Positions 1 to 11,920 of a DNA stretch of 64,000 nt are shown here, in pieces. The position numbers were made by a program, and so were the translations under genes. Under the pieces are notes generated by a model. It worked only from the letters and a program-made list of their open reading frames with translations, had not been told where the DNA came from and did not search any database. The DNA lies in the NCBI RefSeq assembly GCF_907164915.1, contig NC_061862.1, positions 35,217,522 through 35,281,521 of the forward strand. Reading direction: 5' to 3'. Numbering within the stretch: position 1 is the first letter of the stretch; every line of letters starts with the position of its first letter. This DNA is from Impatiens glandulifera. Taxonomy: Eukaryota; Streptophyta; Magnoliopsida; Ericales; Balsaminaceae.

Positions 1-1045
1 TGTCTCACCTTAGTAATCTTCCAAACAGAACCATTTGCCATCTTTAATTTGATGTCACCAATGCCAACAATATCCAGTGGCTCACCATCTGCGAGATAAA
101 CTTTCCCACACTTTCCAGCCACATAGTTCTCCATTAATTCTTTGTGAGCAGTGGTGTGGAAAGACGCTCCTGATTCCAAAACCCATGAATCTATCGGGCT
201 ATCAACAGACAGAAGTAATGCATCAGTGACAGATTCTGTAACAACGTTGGCTGCATCATTTTTATCATCACCATTTTTTTCGGTGCTTTGCAATTCCTCT
301 TTAAATGACCCTGTTTACCACAATTCCAGCACTCAAATGTCCGCCCAGACTTGGACTGACTCCTCCTGCTCCTTGACATAGATCTGCTCTTACCTCGGTT
401 GAAATTTCTATCATTACCTCTTTCCCTGTTTTCCACATTCAGAGCAGAACCTTTGAATGTTTCACCAGAATCAATTTTACGAACCTCTTCAGCAAGAATA
501 CGATCTCTAACTTCAACAAATTTCAGTTTAGCATTTCCAACTGAATTACTAATTGCTGCCCTCATAGGTTCTCAGCTATTTGGTAGAGATGCTAACAAAA
601 TCAGGGCACTAACTTCATCCCCAAAATCAATCTCAACAGATAGCAATTGATTCACAATTATATTGAATTCATTCAAATGAGTAGTGACAGAAGTACCATC
701 AATCATTCTTAAGTAAAAGAGTATTTTCATTAAGTACACCTTGTTGTTAGCAGATGGTTTCTCATACATATCAGAAAGAGCTTTCATCAGACCCATGGTG
801 GTCTTCTCCTTTGCTACATTGTGAGCAACTGTCTTGGCTAGCGTCAATCGGACAACTCCCAAAACCTGTCTATCAAGGAGTTTCCATTCAGCTTCATCCA
901 TCTTCTCTGGTTTCTCACTCAAAGGAACATGAAGCTTCTTTCCATAGAGATAATCTTCAGTCTGCATTCTCCAGAAGGCATAATGTGTCCCATCAAATCT
1001 TCCAATCCCATGTCCTATACTGTTTTCATTTGCCATCATTTCCAA
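1..1045 (-). pseudogene. copia gag-protease reading frame, disabled
   Basis: The frame starts near 1045 and encodes a copia-type gag (FWRMQTEDYLYGKKLHVPL, later LASLPNS). An in-frame TGA at about 569-571 stands where related proteins have Trp. The frame resumes to a CCHC zinc knuckle (CWNCGKQGHLKRNC, near 270-310). Just after it a run of seven A on the minus strand is one base short, which throws the frame into a stop; the correct frame then continues into the protease. The protease active-site motif reads LESGAS where copia elements have D-S-G, so the catalytic Asp has become Glu. At least one nonsense change, one frameshift and one active-site change make the copy non-functional. Confidence 0.85.
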
Positions 1046-1079
1046 TGCTCAGATCTAGACCAGCTGCTCTGATACCAGT

Positions 1080-1408
1080 TGTTAGGATTTGTATCTCCCA
1101 AATCCTACCAGCTTGAAAACAATCTGTAAAAACACAAGAAAGAAGAACACAAGAACACACAGATTTATAGTGGTTCACTCAAATTGAGCTACATCCACTT
1201 CAGCCACCACCAGATTAACTATGAAGAAGAAGAAGGAATACAGAGTTTTTGCCTCACACTTTATCTCTCTAGAATTCTATCTACCAAATGTAAACCCTTA
1301 ATAATTACATATTTATAGGGTAAACATTCAGGTAATAAACCTAAATAACTTTGGTCAGGCTCAAGCCCAAAACCAAAAAAAGATAAACTCAATAAACTCT
1401 AATTAACA
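1080..1408 (-). repeat. 5' LTR of the left copia element
   Basis: The LTR is 329 bp with matching short inverted termini (TGTTA...TAACA). On the minus strand a TATA box (CTATAAATA, about 1311-1320) lies upstream of the gag leader, consistent with a U3 promoter. Boundaries come from the TG/CA ends and from the primer-binding site two bases inside. Confidence 0.8.
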
Positions 1409-1479
1409 ATGTAGAGTTTATTATAAGTGTAGGCTCCATAACTCAACAGAAATTTGATCCAGATTTCGAATAACCATTA

Positions 1480-1767
1480 TTATTACCTTTACCCTCGGAG
1501 AACCCAAGATCTTAGGACTCCTTAAATCAACAGCCTGCGATATAATGCTATTATGATGAGGACAGTTGAAGGAAGGAAAAGGAAAATTACATTTGATTCT
1601 AACTAGTACCTGATCAAGAGCTCTGCAAACATTTTCGATTTCAGGGCAATAATCAGCTTGTTGAGAAATGGTTACAAGCTCGACAACGCCCAAACAAGTT
1701 CCAGTGCCTCGTTCGAAGACAGGAACAACGAGAGATCCACCAACATTATACTGTCTAGCATGAATAG
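1480..1767 (-). pseudogene. NIN-like protein (NLP) transcription factor, two-exon fragment
   Basis: On the minus strand, 1767-1610 encodes ARQYNVGGSLVVPVFERGTG, then TCLGVVELVT and an acidic stretch ending CRALDQ. A 75 bp intron (1609-1535, GT...AG) follows, and the next exon reads AVDLRSPKILGSPRVK. The order VPVFERG-G-CLGVVE-VT...ENVCRAL...AVDLRS is characteristic of the N-terminal half of NLP nitrate-response transcription factors (RWP-RK/PB1 family), upstream of the DNA-binding domain. I see no RWP-RK or PB1 exons. The upstream side ends in AT-rich DNA next to duplication copy A, and the downstream side ends at the copia LTR. The intron is still spliceable, so this is a broken genomic piece, not a processed copy. 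Confidence 0.75.
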
Positions 1768-2207
1768 TATTAATATAAAAAATTTAAAACTGTTATGCCA
1801 ATGCCATATATTATTATGCCCTATATATGTCGAGAATCTAACCCTATACTGATCTATTGGGTTTGGTTGAATTTTAAAACAAGCTAATTACAGGTCTTAT
1901 CATCTACATGTATTATATTCTGAAATTAGTTGAGTTGAAACTCATAAAAGATCATTTATATATATTCATTCTTTTTTTTTTACTAGAATACTTAAAACTA
2001 GTAAACAATTCATGTTTCTGGTGTGTATGTTGTATGTTGAGAAAATAAATCAATGTTAATAAAACAATAGAGAATAATAATGTATTTACAAGTATAAAAG
2101 ATTAATTTGAGGAGACTTAACATATTTAATTTCAACTATCTTTTGGGGAGTTATTATTTGGTAGATTTTTAACTATCTCAAATGTCCCAATAACACAAAC
2201 TATATCC

Positions 2208-2270
2208 AACCTTATAATAAGTGTAGCGGGCCATTACTTACATGTTCAAATATCAAGCCTTGTTATTATT
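2208..2270 (+). pseudogene. decayed initiator tRNA-Met relic (copy A)
   Basis: The stretch around AAGTGTAGCGGGCCATTACT, followed by ACATGTTCAAATATCAAGCC, aligns position by position with the tRNA-like relic at 12392-12463 and, more weakly, with the intact initiator tRNA at 11921-11992. Stem pairing is lost. The equivalent in copy B is at about 8470-8530. Confidence 0.5.
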
Positions 2271-2363
2271 TTTTTTTATCTTTTCCTTTATAATTTATCG
2301 ATCTAACTTTTTAGTTTATGATTTTGTTAACCATTAAAACAAACATATTATATTAACCCACCA

Positions 2364-2495
2364 AAGTAGTACTCCAGTGATAAGAGTCGGCTTAAGAGAC
2401 CAAATTGTCACGGATTCGATTCCATCTGAAAGCGCTTTGTGTTGAAGCGGAGGGCATGGTTGTGGGTGTCATGCTAGTTCTATAAAAAAAACAAG
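2364..2495 (+). repeat. tRNA-derived SINE-like unit (copy A)
   Basis: The stretch has an A-box-like segment (GTGATAAGAGTCGG), a B-box-like GGATTCGATTCC about 45 bp downstream, a body with GAGGGCATGGTTGTGGGTGT and a short A-rich tail. This spacing is typical of plant tRNA-derived SINEs. In copy B (about 8625-8712) the B-box is deleted. Confidence 0.55.
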
Positions 2496-2641
2496 CATAA
2501 AATCATTTTGTTGACCATTAAATGTTTATTGATAAGAATAAATCTTATATTTAAAAGTAGGAAAAATTACATCAACAATGTTTGCATCATCACTAGTTTC
2601 CAAATCACGGGTTGCTTAATCTTTCTCGTGTACTTCTTTTT

Positions 2642-2862
2642 GTGCAGTACTACTTGAGCCTAGTGTACTCTTTCTTACTGAAATTGTTACAATACCCTTG
2701 AGCTTTGTTCACTATTTCTTACTTAAATTGCTCACTTTGAGCCTTATGCACTCCTTTTTTTTAGAGTTGCTATAGTACCACTTGAACCCCTTGTACTCAT
2801 TTTTACCGGAGTCGTTGCAGTACGGCTTTGGCCCCTTTTCGTTCTTCTAACTAGAGTTCGGT
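2642..2862. repeat. degenerate minisatellite, about 45 bp units (copy A)
   Basis: About five diverged units share the pattern GTACTCnTTnTTACTGnAnTTG plus GCAGTAC-CTTGAGCC. It lies just downstream, in minus-strand sense, of the PB1-like remnant, so it may be a decayed repetitive linker of the same coding region. Its counterpart in copy B is 8855-9077. Confidence 0.55.
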
Positions 2863-2880
2863 TGACAGTTTAATTTCATT

Positions 2881-3125
2881 TCAATAATAAACCTCAATCA
2901 ATATGCTCTTGTTTACCCACGTACACATATTCATAACATCAATATCGTTTACAATGTGGGTTACATTCCAAAAGATCACCTGATTCCACATATGAGAAGA
3001 ACATATTATTGTTGTCATACCCTAGGTCTTTAACCATTGACTTAATCTCTTGGAAATACAATCTATCAACATCACCACCAACGTATAATAACACATCTCT
3101 TCTTCCTCCATGATAAAGTTTAATG
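2881..3125 (-). pseudogene. PB1-like domain of a Mutator-type (MULE) protein, copy A
   Basis: After an acceptor-like TTTTTTCAG on the minus strand the frame reads IKLYHGGRRDVLLYVGGDVD, then EIKSMVKDLGY, and after a one-base frameshift IDVMNMC and SILIEVYY before a stop. The pattern F-IK-HHGG...YVGG...MVKELGY...D-DV--M is the N-terminal PB1-like domain common in plant MULE-encoded proteins. No transposase catalytic domain follows. The frameshift and stop make it a pseudogene. The frame leads towards the 45 bp minisatellite. Confidence 0.65.
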
Positions 3126-3644
3126 CTGAAAAAATCAGACTCAAGACTTGTAACTCAACATATGCACATTGAAATAGTATAAGAGTTGGAAAAATATATG
3201 AATATTATAAACTTAATATCAATTCACAATTAGAAAATGAGGGTTTTAATTAGAAAAAGTGTTAAACAACTTATCAAGTATAATAAACCGGTAACTCTAC
3301 ATTACTTAGACAAGTTGTCTCAAGTCTCAGTGCACTTCTAACTAAAACAGTTTCAACACAAAACTGAAGTTATCTATAATTTACTATAGTAATAACTAGT
3401 ATCAACTCCATCTCTCGAACTAGGAAATAAATGAAAACAGAGAGTAGGTAGCAAATGATGAACATGTCAAATGACCTTTTACTACCTATTTAAAAGAATC
3501 ATTATATCACATAAGAAATGTACTATTTTCTTCTCTCTATATGTCTCTTTTCTTTAATAAATATAAATATATAACAGAAATTATGTGGAATTGGGCGGGC
3601 CTAGGGTTTTGAGGCCCAATTTAGTGTGCTTCAATCAGTGTCGG

Positions 3645-3890
3645 CCCCAGGATTTGGGCTACCCCATCCCCATGTAGAAAAGTGTGGAATTTCTTTTGGT
3701 GAGAATTGTACCCATAACCAAATAAAGTTTATTATTTTCATCTTAAACCACTGGGCTACAAACTATTATGTTAAAAATCTGATAAATTTAACTAAAATCC
3801 TATTTTGTTTTATAAAATGGGATGCTCTAGAGAGTGGGCTGTCCTAGCCCGTGGGCTTTCCGGGCTTACACTAGGGTCGATCCTGGCCTC
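3645..3890. repeat. short GC-richer interspersed element in copy A (MITE or SINE)
   Basis: About 245 bp stand out by composition. The ends look partly inverted (GGCCCCAGGAT on the left, ATCCTGGCC on the right), which suggests a miniature inverted-repeat element, with TCAAT beside both ends as a possible target duplication. On the minus strand TAGCCCAGTGGTTTAAGATG and GGTACAATTCTCACC could instead be a SINE A-box and B-box. I cannot decide. The copy B version is at 9775-10012. Confidence 0.4.
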
Positions 3891-4863
3891 AATGTTAGGT
3901 ACAAAAGAATGAAAGAATTCATATATATTATATTATATGGAGAGAGAATGATATATTTAAAAGGTAAAGAATATATATATATATTATATTATATAATATA
4001 ATATATAGAGAGAATGATTCTTTCCTAATTATGAAATCTAAAAGCGTATATATGTACATTGTAAACGAGTTACAGAGTGTGGTGAGACTAAGACCTAGAA
4101 CATACAGAGAGTTAATATTTATAACTATAACTCTATTGAATCGTTTATCCGAAAGCAAGACGTAGGACATTGTTGGTCCGAACCTAAGTAAAACTCTTGT
4201 GTCGTTATTATGTTTATTCTTTGCTTTTACGTTATTGTTCTACATCTATTACGATTGCTATATTTCCGTTTTTCATTCTTCGGTTGATAGTTTTTACAAC
4301 AAATTATGTACAAATGAGATAACTATATCTAATACATGAAGTAATATGTTTAAAAGTAATATATCTTAAGGAATAAAACTAAGAACTAGTATACAACAAC
4401 AAATATTTACCGTATACTCGATTGGAACCAAAATTACAATTTCTAGGTCTAATCATCCAAGTCATTGCTATAATACTATGAACTTTATCTCATGTCTCTC
4501 TTTACCCCTCTAGTAGACCATTCTCTCGCACCGATCTCAAGAACTTAAACATTTATCGCAACTTAGGATTTCTTTAGCAGATCATTCTCTCTAACTTAGG
4601 GCTTCTCCTTACAAAGAGTGATGCAAATCTATGTAAAAGAAAAAAGACGATATTAGGTAGGTAGGTTAGTCAGTCATAGAGAAGATGTAAAATCTGCTTT
4701 GAAGAGAATGATGGTTGATAATGAGGGTTTAAATGTTGTAACAGAAAAATTGATAGAAGGACCTTTGGTGACCCTTTCTGATAGTATGAGGGTCATTGGC
4801 GACCTTTCAAAAAATTTAAAGGGTAATTTGTTTTAAAAAATAATTCTATGATTAAAGGTAAAT

Positions 4864-5269
4864 AATTCTTCACAGCACCACGTTTCCGCCCGAAAAACAC
4901 TAGGCAATCGTCGAAATCTGACACTTGCGAGATATTTTCGGATGCTGCAACTTTCGCATAAACGCCTCTTCGACTCGCACCGCATCATATAGTCATTTCT
5001 GGATCCGGGAATCTAGTTATAATTTTCTATATTATATATGATTGAGAGTTAATTTCATAATCCCTCTCAAAGATATATTTTTTATTCAATTTATTAAATT
5101 AATAAGCAAGAATTGTAAACAATTTCCATAGTGAGAAATGTCAACCTTTTTATGTATATTTTTTTTTATTAAATTCTTTCTATTAATAATAAAAAAAATT
5201 ATTAAATTTTTTTTTTTTTAATCAGCCCAAAACCATGACTCTTTCTACTAAGCCATTTTGGTGGATATG

Positions 5270-5317
<48 letters not shown>

Positions 5318-8056
5318 ACTTCTAAACAAACTATGGGTTATGGTTATCATGCATTTTTTTATATTTAACTAATTTATTACTTAATCTTAAAACACAACCA
5401 GATATTGAAGTTTTAAATAATTATTATCTTTTAATATAATTAATTGCATATGAAGAAGTTATAGATGTTACTAGTACCTCAAGCAACAAAACCTCTAACA
5501 ATTTAGGAATGATGAGGGCACTGTGTTATTTTATTTATTTACATCAGTAACATTTATAAAAAAAAAATTAAAAAAAAAAAGAGGAAAAAATCTTTATGAA
5601 ACTTAGAACGAATTAATGAATTGTGTCCTCATGTGTATTAATACATGTTTCCAAAAATATATTCAAAGTGATGGGCCTGGTGCCCAGTTAGTCGTACCCT
5701 AGCTAGCTAGTTAGTCCAAATAAAATAGTATATAATAATACTCAATATCAATATTTATATATAATAAACATGCTGAAATAATAAACAAATGCTTACAACT
5801 TTATAAATAAGTTCTCAACATTTCCCTAAATCACCATTCCTAATTAATGAGATTAGTTTTGAGATTACAAAACTGTTTTATATAGCAAATTCAAAGCTAA
5901 ATCAAGTAACAAAGAAATTAATGAACTAATGTTTTACAAAATCATCTAGTAATGATTAACCTAAATACTTTTATAATATTCTTTATTTTACGGGCTCAGA
6001 AAGGGATGATTACTATTAACAATTAATGATTTTTAACTGAAATACATTAATACCCGCTCTCAAATCTGTTTCAACTTGTACGTGAATGCGAATGAAACAA
6101 GATTTTTGCATGTATTGATCTTCCTTGATGTAATTTAGCAATTCATTCTTCTATAACTTATTAAGATAATTCAAGTAACTAATGTAATTTCTAAAACAAA
6201 AAATTATGTCTTCAATTTTTGTTTATAATGTTTTAATTTTAAGTTGATGTAAAAAATGCTCCATCAACTCTATTGGAGAGTATATATATATATGAAGGGT
6301 TAACATGTGCTAGAATTACACAAGATGAGGTTGATGTTTTATGTAGGATATTGTCTATTCATGACGGGTCTTAGGTAAGCCCAGTAAGTACCTAAGCTAG
6401 GGTAGACCTACTCCAAAGCAGCCCAAACTTAAAACCCACTAAAAATTAAAGTTTCAATTCAGTTTTAAACATGTTCAATTCTTTATTTTTTTTTTATCTT
6501 AATAAATATCTAATTAAACTTCTCTAATGTGGAATTTGAGGCAAAAATTTTATTTTTGAAAAATTGGCTTAGGGTATCCTACAATAACGTCCAACACCGT
6601 ATATATTGTTAGTGAAGGAATTAATGCTTCAAATGTAGTGGTAGCTATTCATTGCTGAATTATTAGAGTTAATTACTATTTATTTAACAATGACATGCTT
6701 GCACTAATTAAATAGTCGGGATACTAAACCCGCTGTTTGCAAATCAATTAAGCTTATATCTTCAAGTTCACAAGTACAAAAAGACGTGGAGGTTTTGAAT
6801 TATTTATCAATTAGGAAAGCGGACAATTCTTTCTAATCGCAACTTGACTTTTCTCCATCTCGTGTTAATCATGTCTTGAAAGTCATCAACTATCTAATCA
6901 TCAAGTCATTTAACCAAAAACTTTCCCCGCATTATCACTACCAATGAGAAGACTGAAAGTAACATACTTGAAAATGATTAGTTGACTTTGCTGGAAACCG
7001 ATTTGATTGGTATTGACAATTCCACTTTGAGAGCTAGAAGGCAAGGAAGGAATGCCATTATTCCGATTCAACTCCTTCGGGTCATTGCCATTGATTGATG
7101 CAAGTATTTTTTCTTGTGTAATAAATATTTCACCAAGTTTATAGAGACTGATGCCTAAACTAGATTAATAGAATAGAACAAAGATAAAGACGAATGCGAT
7201 AGAATGAATTTTTTTTGTTACTTGATTTTTAAGTCTTTAATTTTGCTACACATACATATTTGTAATTTTAAAAACTAATCTCATTAATTAGAAATCTTAT
7301 ATATAAGAGAAATGATAAGTGAGAAAATTTGGGTGAAAGAATGAGTGTCACATCCACAGTCAATAACATGATGTCAATGTGATCTTCCCCAATTTTTAAA
7401 TTAATCTTTATATTGACAAATATTCAAGTTTTAAGTAATTATTATCTTCTAATGGACTTAATTGTACATCATGTTATTCCAAAGTGTTTATAAGTTGAAT
7501 GGACAAATGTTATAAAATTTATTAATATATATAAATTAAATATATTTCAGAATATTATTTAATTTAAATAAAGATCTAAATAAGATATTCAAATAAATTT
7601 AAATACTTTTTTTTTGCCTAACCCCAGATCCAATTTCAAATCAGAGATGTTTTCAAATTCGGCCAAGTCCTTCACCATTCATAAATTATCACAAGATTTG
7701 TTCATTAAGCCGTTTATATGCTAATAATTAGAAAAAATAATAATAATTAATCATTGATTAGCATTATTTAAAATTAGAAATTTATAATATTTGGATACAA
7801 ATGTATGATATTTCAGTTTATAAAGCAAAAAATAAAACAAATTAAGAACACCTTCTTTAAGATGGGACACCATCAGCTGAATGGGTCTACTAAGTGATAG
7901 ATTAGAGTAACCATGATAAAACATTAAAAAATTGAGTTGTAACAAGTTTTCATATTCATATTTGAATTAATTACTGTTATAAAGAACATTAATGGTGCCA
8001 AATTAGTAAGAATCTGCATCATCCAATCATAAATTTTTGATTTGGTAAAATAAAAA
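4864..8056. other. unique AT-rich DNA between the duplicated blocks
   Basis: No gene is recognised. It holds an (ATT)n microsatellite (5269-5316) and a stretch at about 6360-6590 with GGGTCTTAGGTAAGCCCAGT-type sequence that may be a decayed DNA transposon. A short open stretch on the minus strand (about 6960-7110, including NNGIPSLPSSSQSGIVNTNQ) has no recognised relative. Confidence 0.5.
5269..5316. repeat. (ATT)n microsatellite
   Basis: About 15 uninterrupted ATT units. Confidence 0.9.
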
Positions 8057-8469
8057 TGTTATGCCAATGCCATATATTATTATGCCCTATATATGTCGAG
8101 AATCTAACCCTATATTGGTCTATTGGGTTTGGTTGAATTTTAAAACAAGCTAATTACAGGTCTTATCATCTACATGTATTATATTCTGAAATTAATTGAG
8201 TTGAAACTCATATAAGATCATTTATATATATTCATTTTTTGGTACTAGAATACTTAAAACTAATAAACAATTCATGTTTCTGGTGTGTAGGTTGTATGTT
8301 GAGAAAATAAAACAATTTTAATCTAAACAACAGAGAATAATAAGGTATTTACGAGTATAAAAGATTAGTTTGACGAGACTTAACATATTTAATTTCAACG
8401 ATCTTTTGGGGAGTAATTATTTGGTAGATTTTTAACTACCTCAAATGTCCCAATAACACAAACTATATC

Positions 8470-8530
8470 AAACCTTGTAATAAGCGTAGCAGGCCATTAC
8501 TTACATGTTCAAATATCAAGCCTTGTTATT
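8470..8530 (+). pseudogene. decayed initiator tRNA-Met relic (copy B)
   Basis: Counterpart of 2208-2270 in the duplicated block, reading AAGCGTAGCAGGCCATTACT and then ACATGTTCAAATATCAAGCC. It cannot fold as a tRNA. Confidence 0.5.
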
Positions 8531-8854
8531 ATTTTTTATCTTTTCCTTTATAATTTATCGATCTAACTTTTTAGTTCATGATTTTGTTAACCATTAAAAC
8601 AAACATATTATATTAACCCACCAAGGTAGCCTAGTGATAAGAGTCGATTTAAGAGACCAAATTGAAACGGGGGCATGGTTGTGGGTATCATTCTAGTTCT
8701 AAAAAAAACAAGCATGAAATCATTTTGTTGACCATTAAAGGTTTATTGATAAGAATAAATCTTATATTTAAAAGTAGGGAAAATTACATCAGCAATGTTT
8801 GCATCATCACTAGTTTCCAAATCACGGTTTGCTTAATCTTTCTCGTGTACTTCT

Positions 8855-9077
8855 TTTTGTGCAGTACTACTTGAGCCTAGTGTACTCTTTCTTACTGAAA
8901 TTGTTACAATACCCCTTGAGCTTTGTTCACTATTTCTTACTTAAATTGCTCACTTTGAGCCTTATGCACTCCTTTTTTTAGAGTTGCTACAGTACCACTT
9001 AAACCCTTGTACTCATTTTTACTGGAGTCGTTGCAGTAAGGCTTTGGTCCCTTTTCGTTCTTCTAACTAGAGTTCGG
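8855..9077. repeat. degenerate minisatellite, about 45 bp units (copy B)
   Basis: Copy B counterpart of 2642-2862, with the same unit order and small indels. Confidence 0.5.
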
Positions 9078-9097
9078 TTAACAGTTTAATTTCATTT

Positions 9098-9365
9098 TAA
9101 TAATAAACTTCAATCAATATGCTCTTGTTTACCCACGTACACATATTCATAACATCAATATCGTTTACAATGTGGGTTACATTCCAAAAGATCACCTGAT
9201 TCCACATATGAGAAGAACATATTATTGTTGTCATACCCTAGGTCTTTAACCATTGACTTAATCTCTTGGAAATACAATCTATCAACATCACAGTAATCAA
9301 TGTAATCAACATCACCACCAACGTATAATAACACATCTCTTCTTCCTCCATGATAAAGTTTAATG
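9098..9365 (-). pseudogene. PB1-like domain of a Mutator-type protein, copy B
   Basis: Duplicate of 2881-3125 with the same YVGGDVD and MVKDLGY motifs and the same frameshift near the IDVMNMC segment. An insertion of about 25 bp at about 9290 further disrupts it. Because the frameshift is shared, decay began before the duplication. Confidence 0.65.
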
Positions 9366-9774
9366 CTGAAAAAATTAGACTCAAGACTTGTAACTCAACA
9401 TATGCACATTGAAATAGTATAAGAGTTAGAAAAATATATGAATATTATAAAATTAATATCAATTCACAATTAGAAAATGAGGGTTTTAATTAAAAAAATG
9501 TTAAACATCTTATCAAGTATAATAAACCGGTAACTCTACATTACTTAAACAAGTTGTCTCAAGTCTCAGTGCACTTCTAACTGAAACAGTTTCAGCAACA
9601 TGTCAAATGACCTTTTACTACTTAATTAAAAGAATCATTATATCACATAAGAAATGTACTATTTTCTTCTCTTATATGGCTCTTTTCTTTAATAAATATA
9701 AATATATAACAGAAATTATGTGGAATTGGGCGTGCCTAGGGTTTTGAGGTCCAGTTTAGTGTGCTTCAATTAGT

Positions 9775-10012
9775 GTCGGTCCCAGGATTTGGGCTGCCCC
9801 ATCCCCATGTAGAAAAGCGTGGAATTTCTTTTGGTGAGAATTGTACCCATAACCAAATAAAGTTTATTATTTTCATCTTAAACCACTGGGCTACAGACTA
9901 TTATGTTAAAAATCTGATAAATTTAACTAAAATCTTATTTTGTTTTATAAAATGGGATGCCCTAAAGAGTGAACTGTCCTAGCCCGTGGGCTTTCCGGGC
10001 TTATACCAGGGT
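9775..10012. repeat. short GC-richer interspersed element in copy B
   Basis: Counterpart of 3645-3890, moved with the large duplication rather than inserted independently. Confidence 0.4.
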
Positions 10013-11091
10013 CGATCCTGGCCTCAATGTTAGGTACAAAAGAATGAAAGAATTCATATATATTATATTATATGGAGAGAATGATATATTTAAAAGGTAA
10101 AGAATATATATATATATATATATATTATATACTATAATATAATATATAGAGAGAATGATTCTTTCCTAATTATGAAATCTAAAAGCGCATATATGTACAT
10201 TGTAAACGAGTTACAAAGTGTGGTGAGACTAAGACCCATAACATACAGAGAGTTAAAATTTATAATTATAACTCTATTGAATCGTTTATCCGAAAGCAAG
10301 ACGTAGGACATTGTTGGTCTGAACCTGAGTAAAACTCTTGTGTCGTTATTATGTTTATTCTTTGCTTTTACGTTATTGTTCTACATCCATTACGATTGCT
10401 ATATTTCCGTTTTTCATTCTTCGGTTGATAGTTTTCACAACAAATTATGTACAAATGAGATAACTATATCTAATACATGAAGTAATATGTTTAAAAGTAA
10501 TATATCTTAAGGAAGAAAACTAAGAACTAGTATACAACAACAAATATTTACCGTATACTCGATTGGAACCAAAATTACAATTTCTAGGTCTAATCATCCA
10601 AGTCATTACTATAATACTATGAACTTTATCTCATGTCTCTCTTTACCCCTCTAGTAGACCATTCTCTCGCACCGATCTCAAGAACTTAAACATTTATCGC
10701 AACTTAGGGTTTCTTTAGTAGATCATTCTCTCTAACTTAGGGCTTCTCCTTACAAAGAGTGATGCAAATCTATGTAAAAGAAAAAAGACGATATTAGGTA
10801 GGTAGGTCAATCAGTCATAGAGAAGATGTAAAATTTGCTTTGAAGAGAATGATGGTTGATAATGAGGGTTTAAATGTTGTAACAGAAAAATTGATAGAAG
10901 GGCCTTTGGTGACCCTTTCTGATAGTATGAGGGTCATTGGCGACCTTTCAAAAAATTTAAAGGGTAATTTGTTTTAAAAAATAATTCTATGGTTAAAGGT
11001 AAACGATTGAAGTAATTTTGTCACTTAGGTAATTTATCCTTAATCCTTAAAAGTATTACTTGTATTGGAGGCTCATTTAATATATAAATTA

Positions 11092-11094
<3 letters not shown>

Positions 11095-11154
<60 letters not shown>
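11095..11154. repeat. (AT)n microsatellite
   Basis: About 60 bp of AT dinucleotides just right of duplication copy B. Confidence 0.95.
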
Positions 11155-11156
<2 letters not shown>

Positions 11157-11920
11157 TATTAAAAAATGGGCCTATATTAGGGGAGTCGAAATATTTATAG
11201 TAAATGAGACACCAAATGATGTGTCATGGTGCGACATCTCTTTAATTATAAACATACATGTCACCATAAAAACATTTAATATTTTATCTCCTTTAATTTT
11301 TTTATTATTTAAAAAAATATTTTAATTTATCACTTTTTAATATTCTATTGTTAAATTATTATAAATAGCATTTTAAATTTATTAATAAATATATATAATT
11401 TTAAATGTATTATCAAATCATTTTTATTTATTTTATTTAAAATTAGATCACTAAGAGACAAATTCTTAATTATTAAGAAGATCCAACTTAAATCATAAAC
11501 TAAGATAATATATCTCAAACTATAAACTATTAATATTCAACCTAGATAAAAAAAAAACACCACCTAGAGATAAAAGTTTACATAATTTATGAAGACGGAG
11601 AGATTTGATAAGCTTTGACATAATTTGAATAAAAGTGATTGAAATATCACTCATATATATATAATTTTCTTTCTGATCTTTAGTGTTTTTGTTGAACTTT
11701 AAAACCAGTGTTTTAAATTATACTATAAAATATTTTTATGTATAATGAGTTGAATTGAAGCTCTTAAAAGATTATATTGATGTGTTCATTATTTTTTATT
11801 GTCATGCTTAAAACTATTAAATATTTAAGTTTGTGGTGGAGTTTATATATAGAACAAATTACCTATGGATGAAGATAGAAAGATTTAATAAAGCTTTTTT
11901 ATAATTTAAAAATAAAACAA

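Larger units (their letters stand above)
1..1408 (-). mobile_element. Ty1/copia LTR retrotransposon, 5' part, cut by window edge
   Basis: Read on the minus strand this is the 5' end of a copia element: an LTR (1080-1408), a primer-binding site at 1066-1077 (TGGTATCAGAGC on the minus strand, matching the 3' end of initiator tRNA-Met), then gag and the start of protease running off the left edge. The 3' LTR and the other target duplication lie outside, so the insertion cannot be dated here. On its right the element abuts the NLP gene fragment. Confidence 0.9.
1791..4863. repeat. 3 kb direct duplication, copy A
   Basis: The stretch beginning TGTTATGCCAATGCC and ending near ATTAAAGGTAAA recurs at 8057-11003 in the same orientation with high identity throughout. 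It holds a tRNA-like relic, a SINE-like unit, a minisatellite of about 45 bp units, a PB1-like coding remnant and a GC-richer element near 3645-3890. I see no clear terminal repeats or target duplications at the edges, so it may be a segmental duplication or two copies of a degenerate Mutator-type element. Confidence 0.85.
8057..11003. repeat. 3 kb direct duplication, copy B
   Basis: This is the second copy of 1791-4863. It differs by scattered substitutions, a deletion inside the SINE-like unit (about 8668), a roughly 25 bp insertion (about 9290) that repeats neighbouring sequence, and a deletion of about 90 bp near 9595. The two copies are separated by about 3.2 kb of unrelated sequence. 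Confidence 0.85.

Noticed and set aside
3626..3847. 73-codon frame, repeated at 9761-9982
   Set aside because: It crosses a short interspersed element in the duplicated block; no protein family is recognised.
1791..11003. The duplicated blocks as 3 kb LTRs of one element
   Set aside because: The sequence after copy A has no primer-binding site, the block does not end in CA, no flanking duplication was found, and the interval lacks gag-pol.
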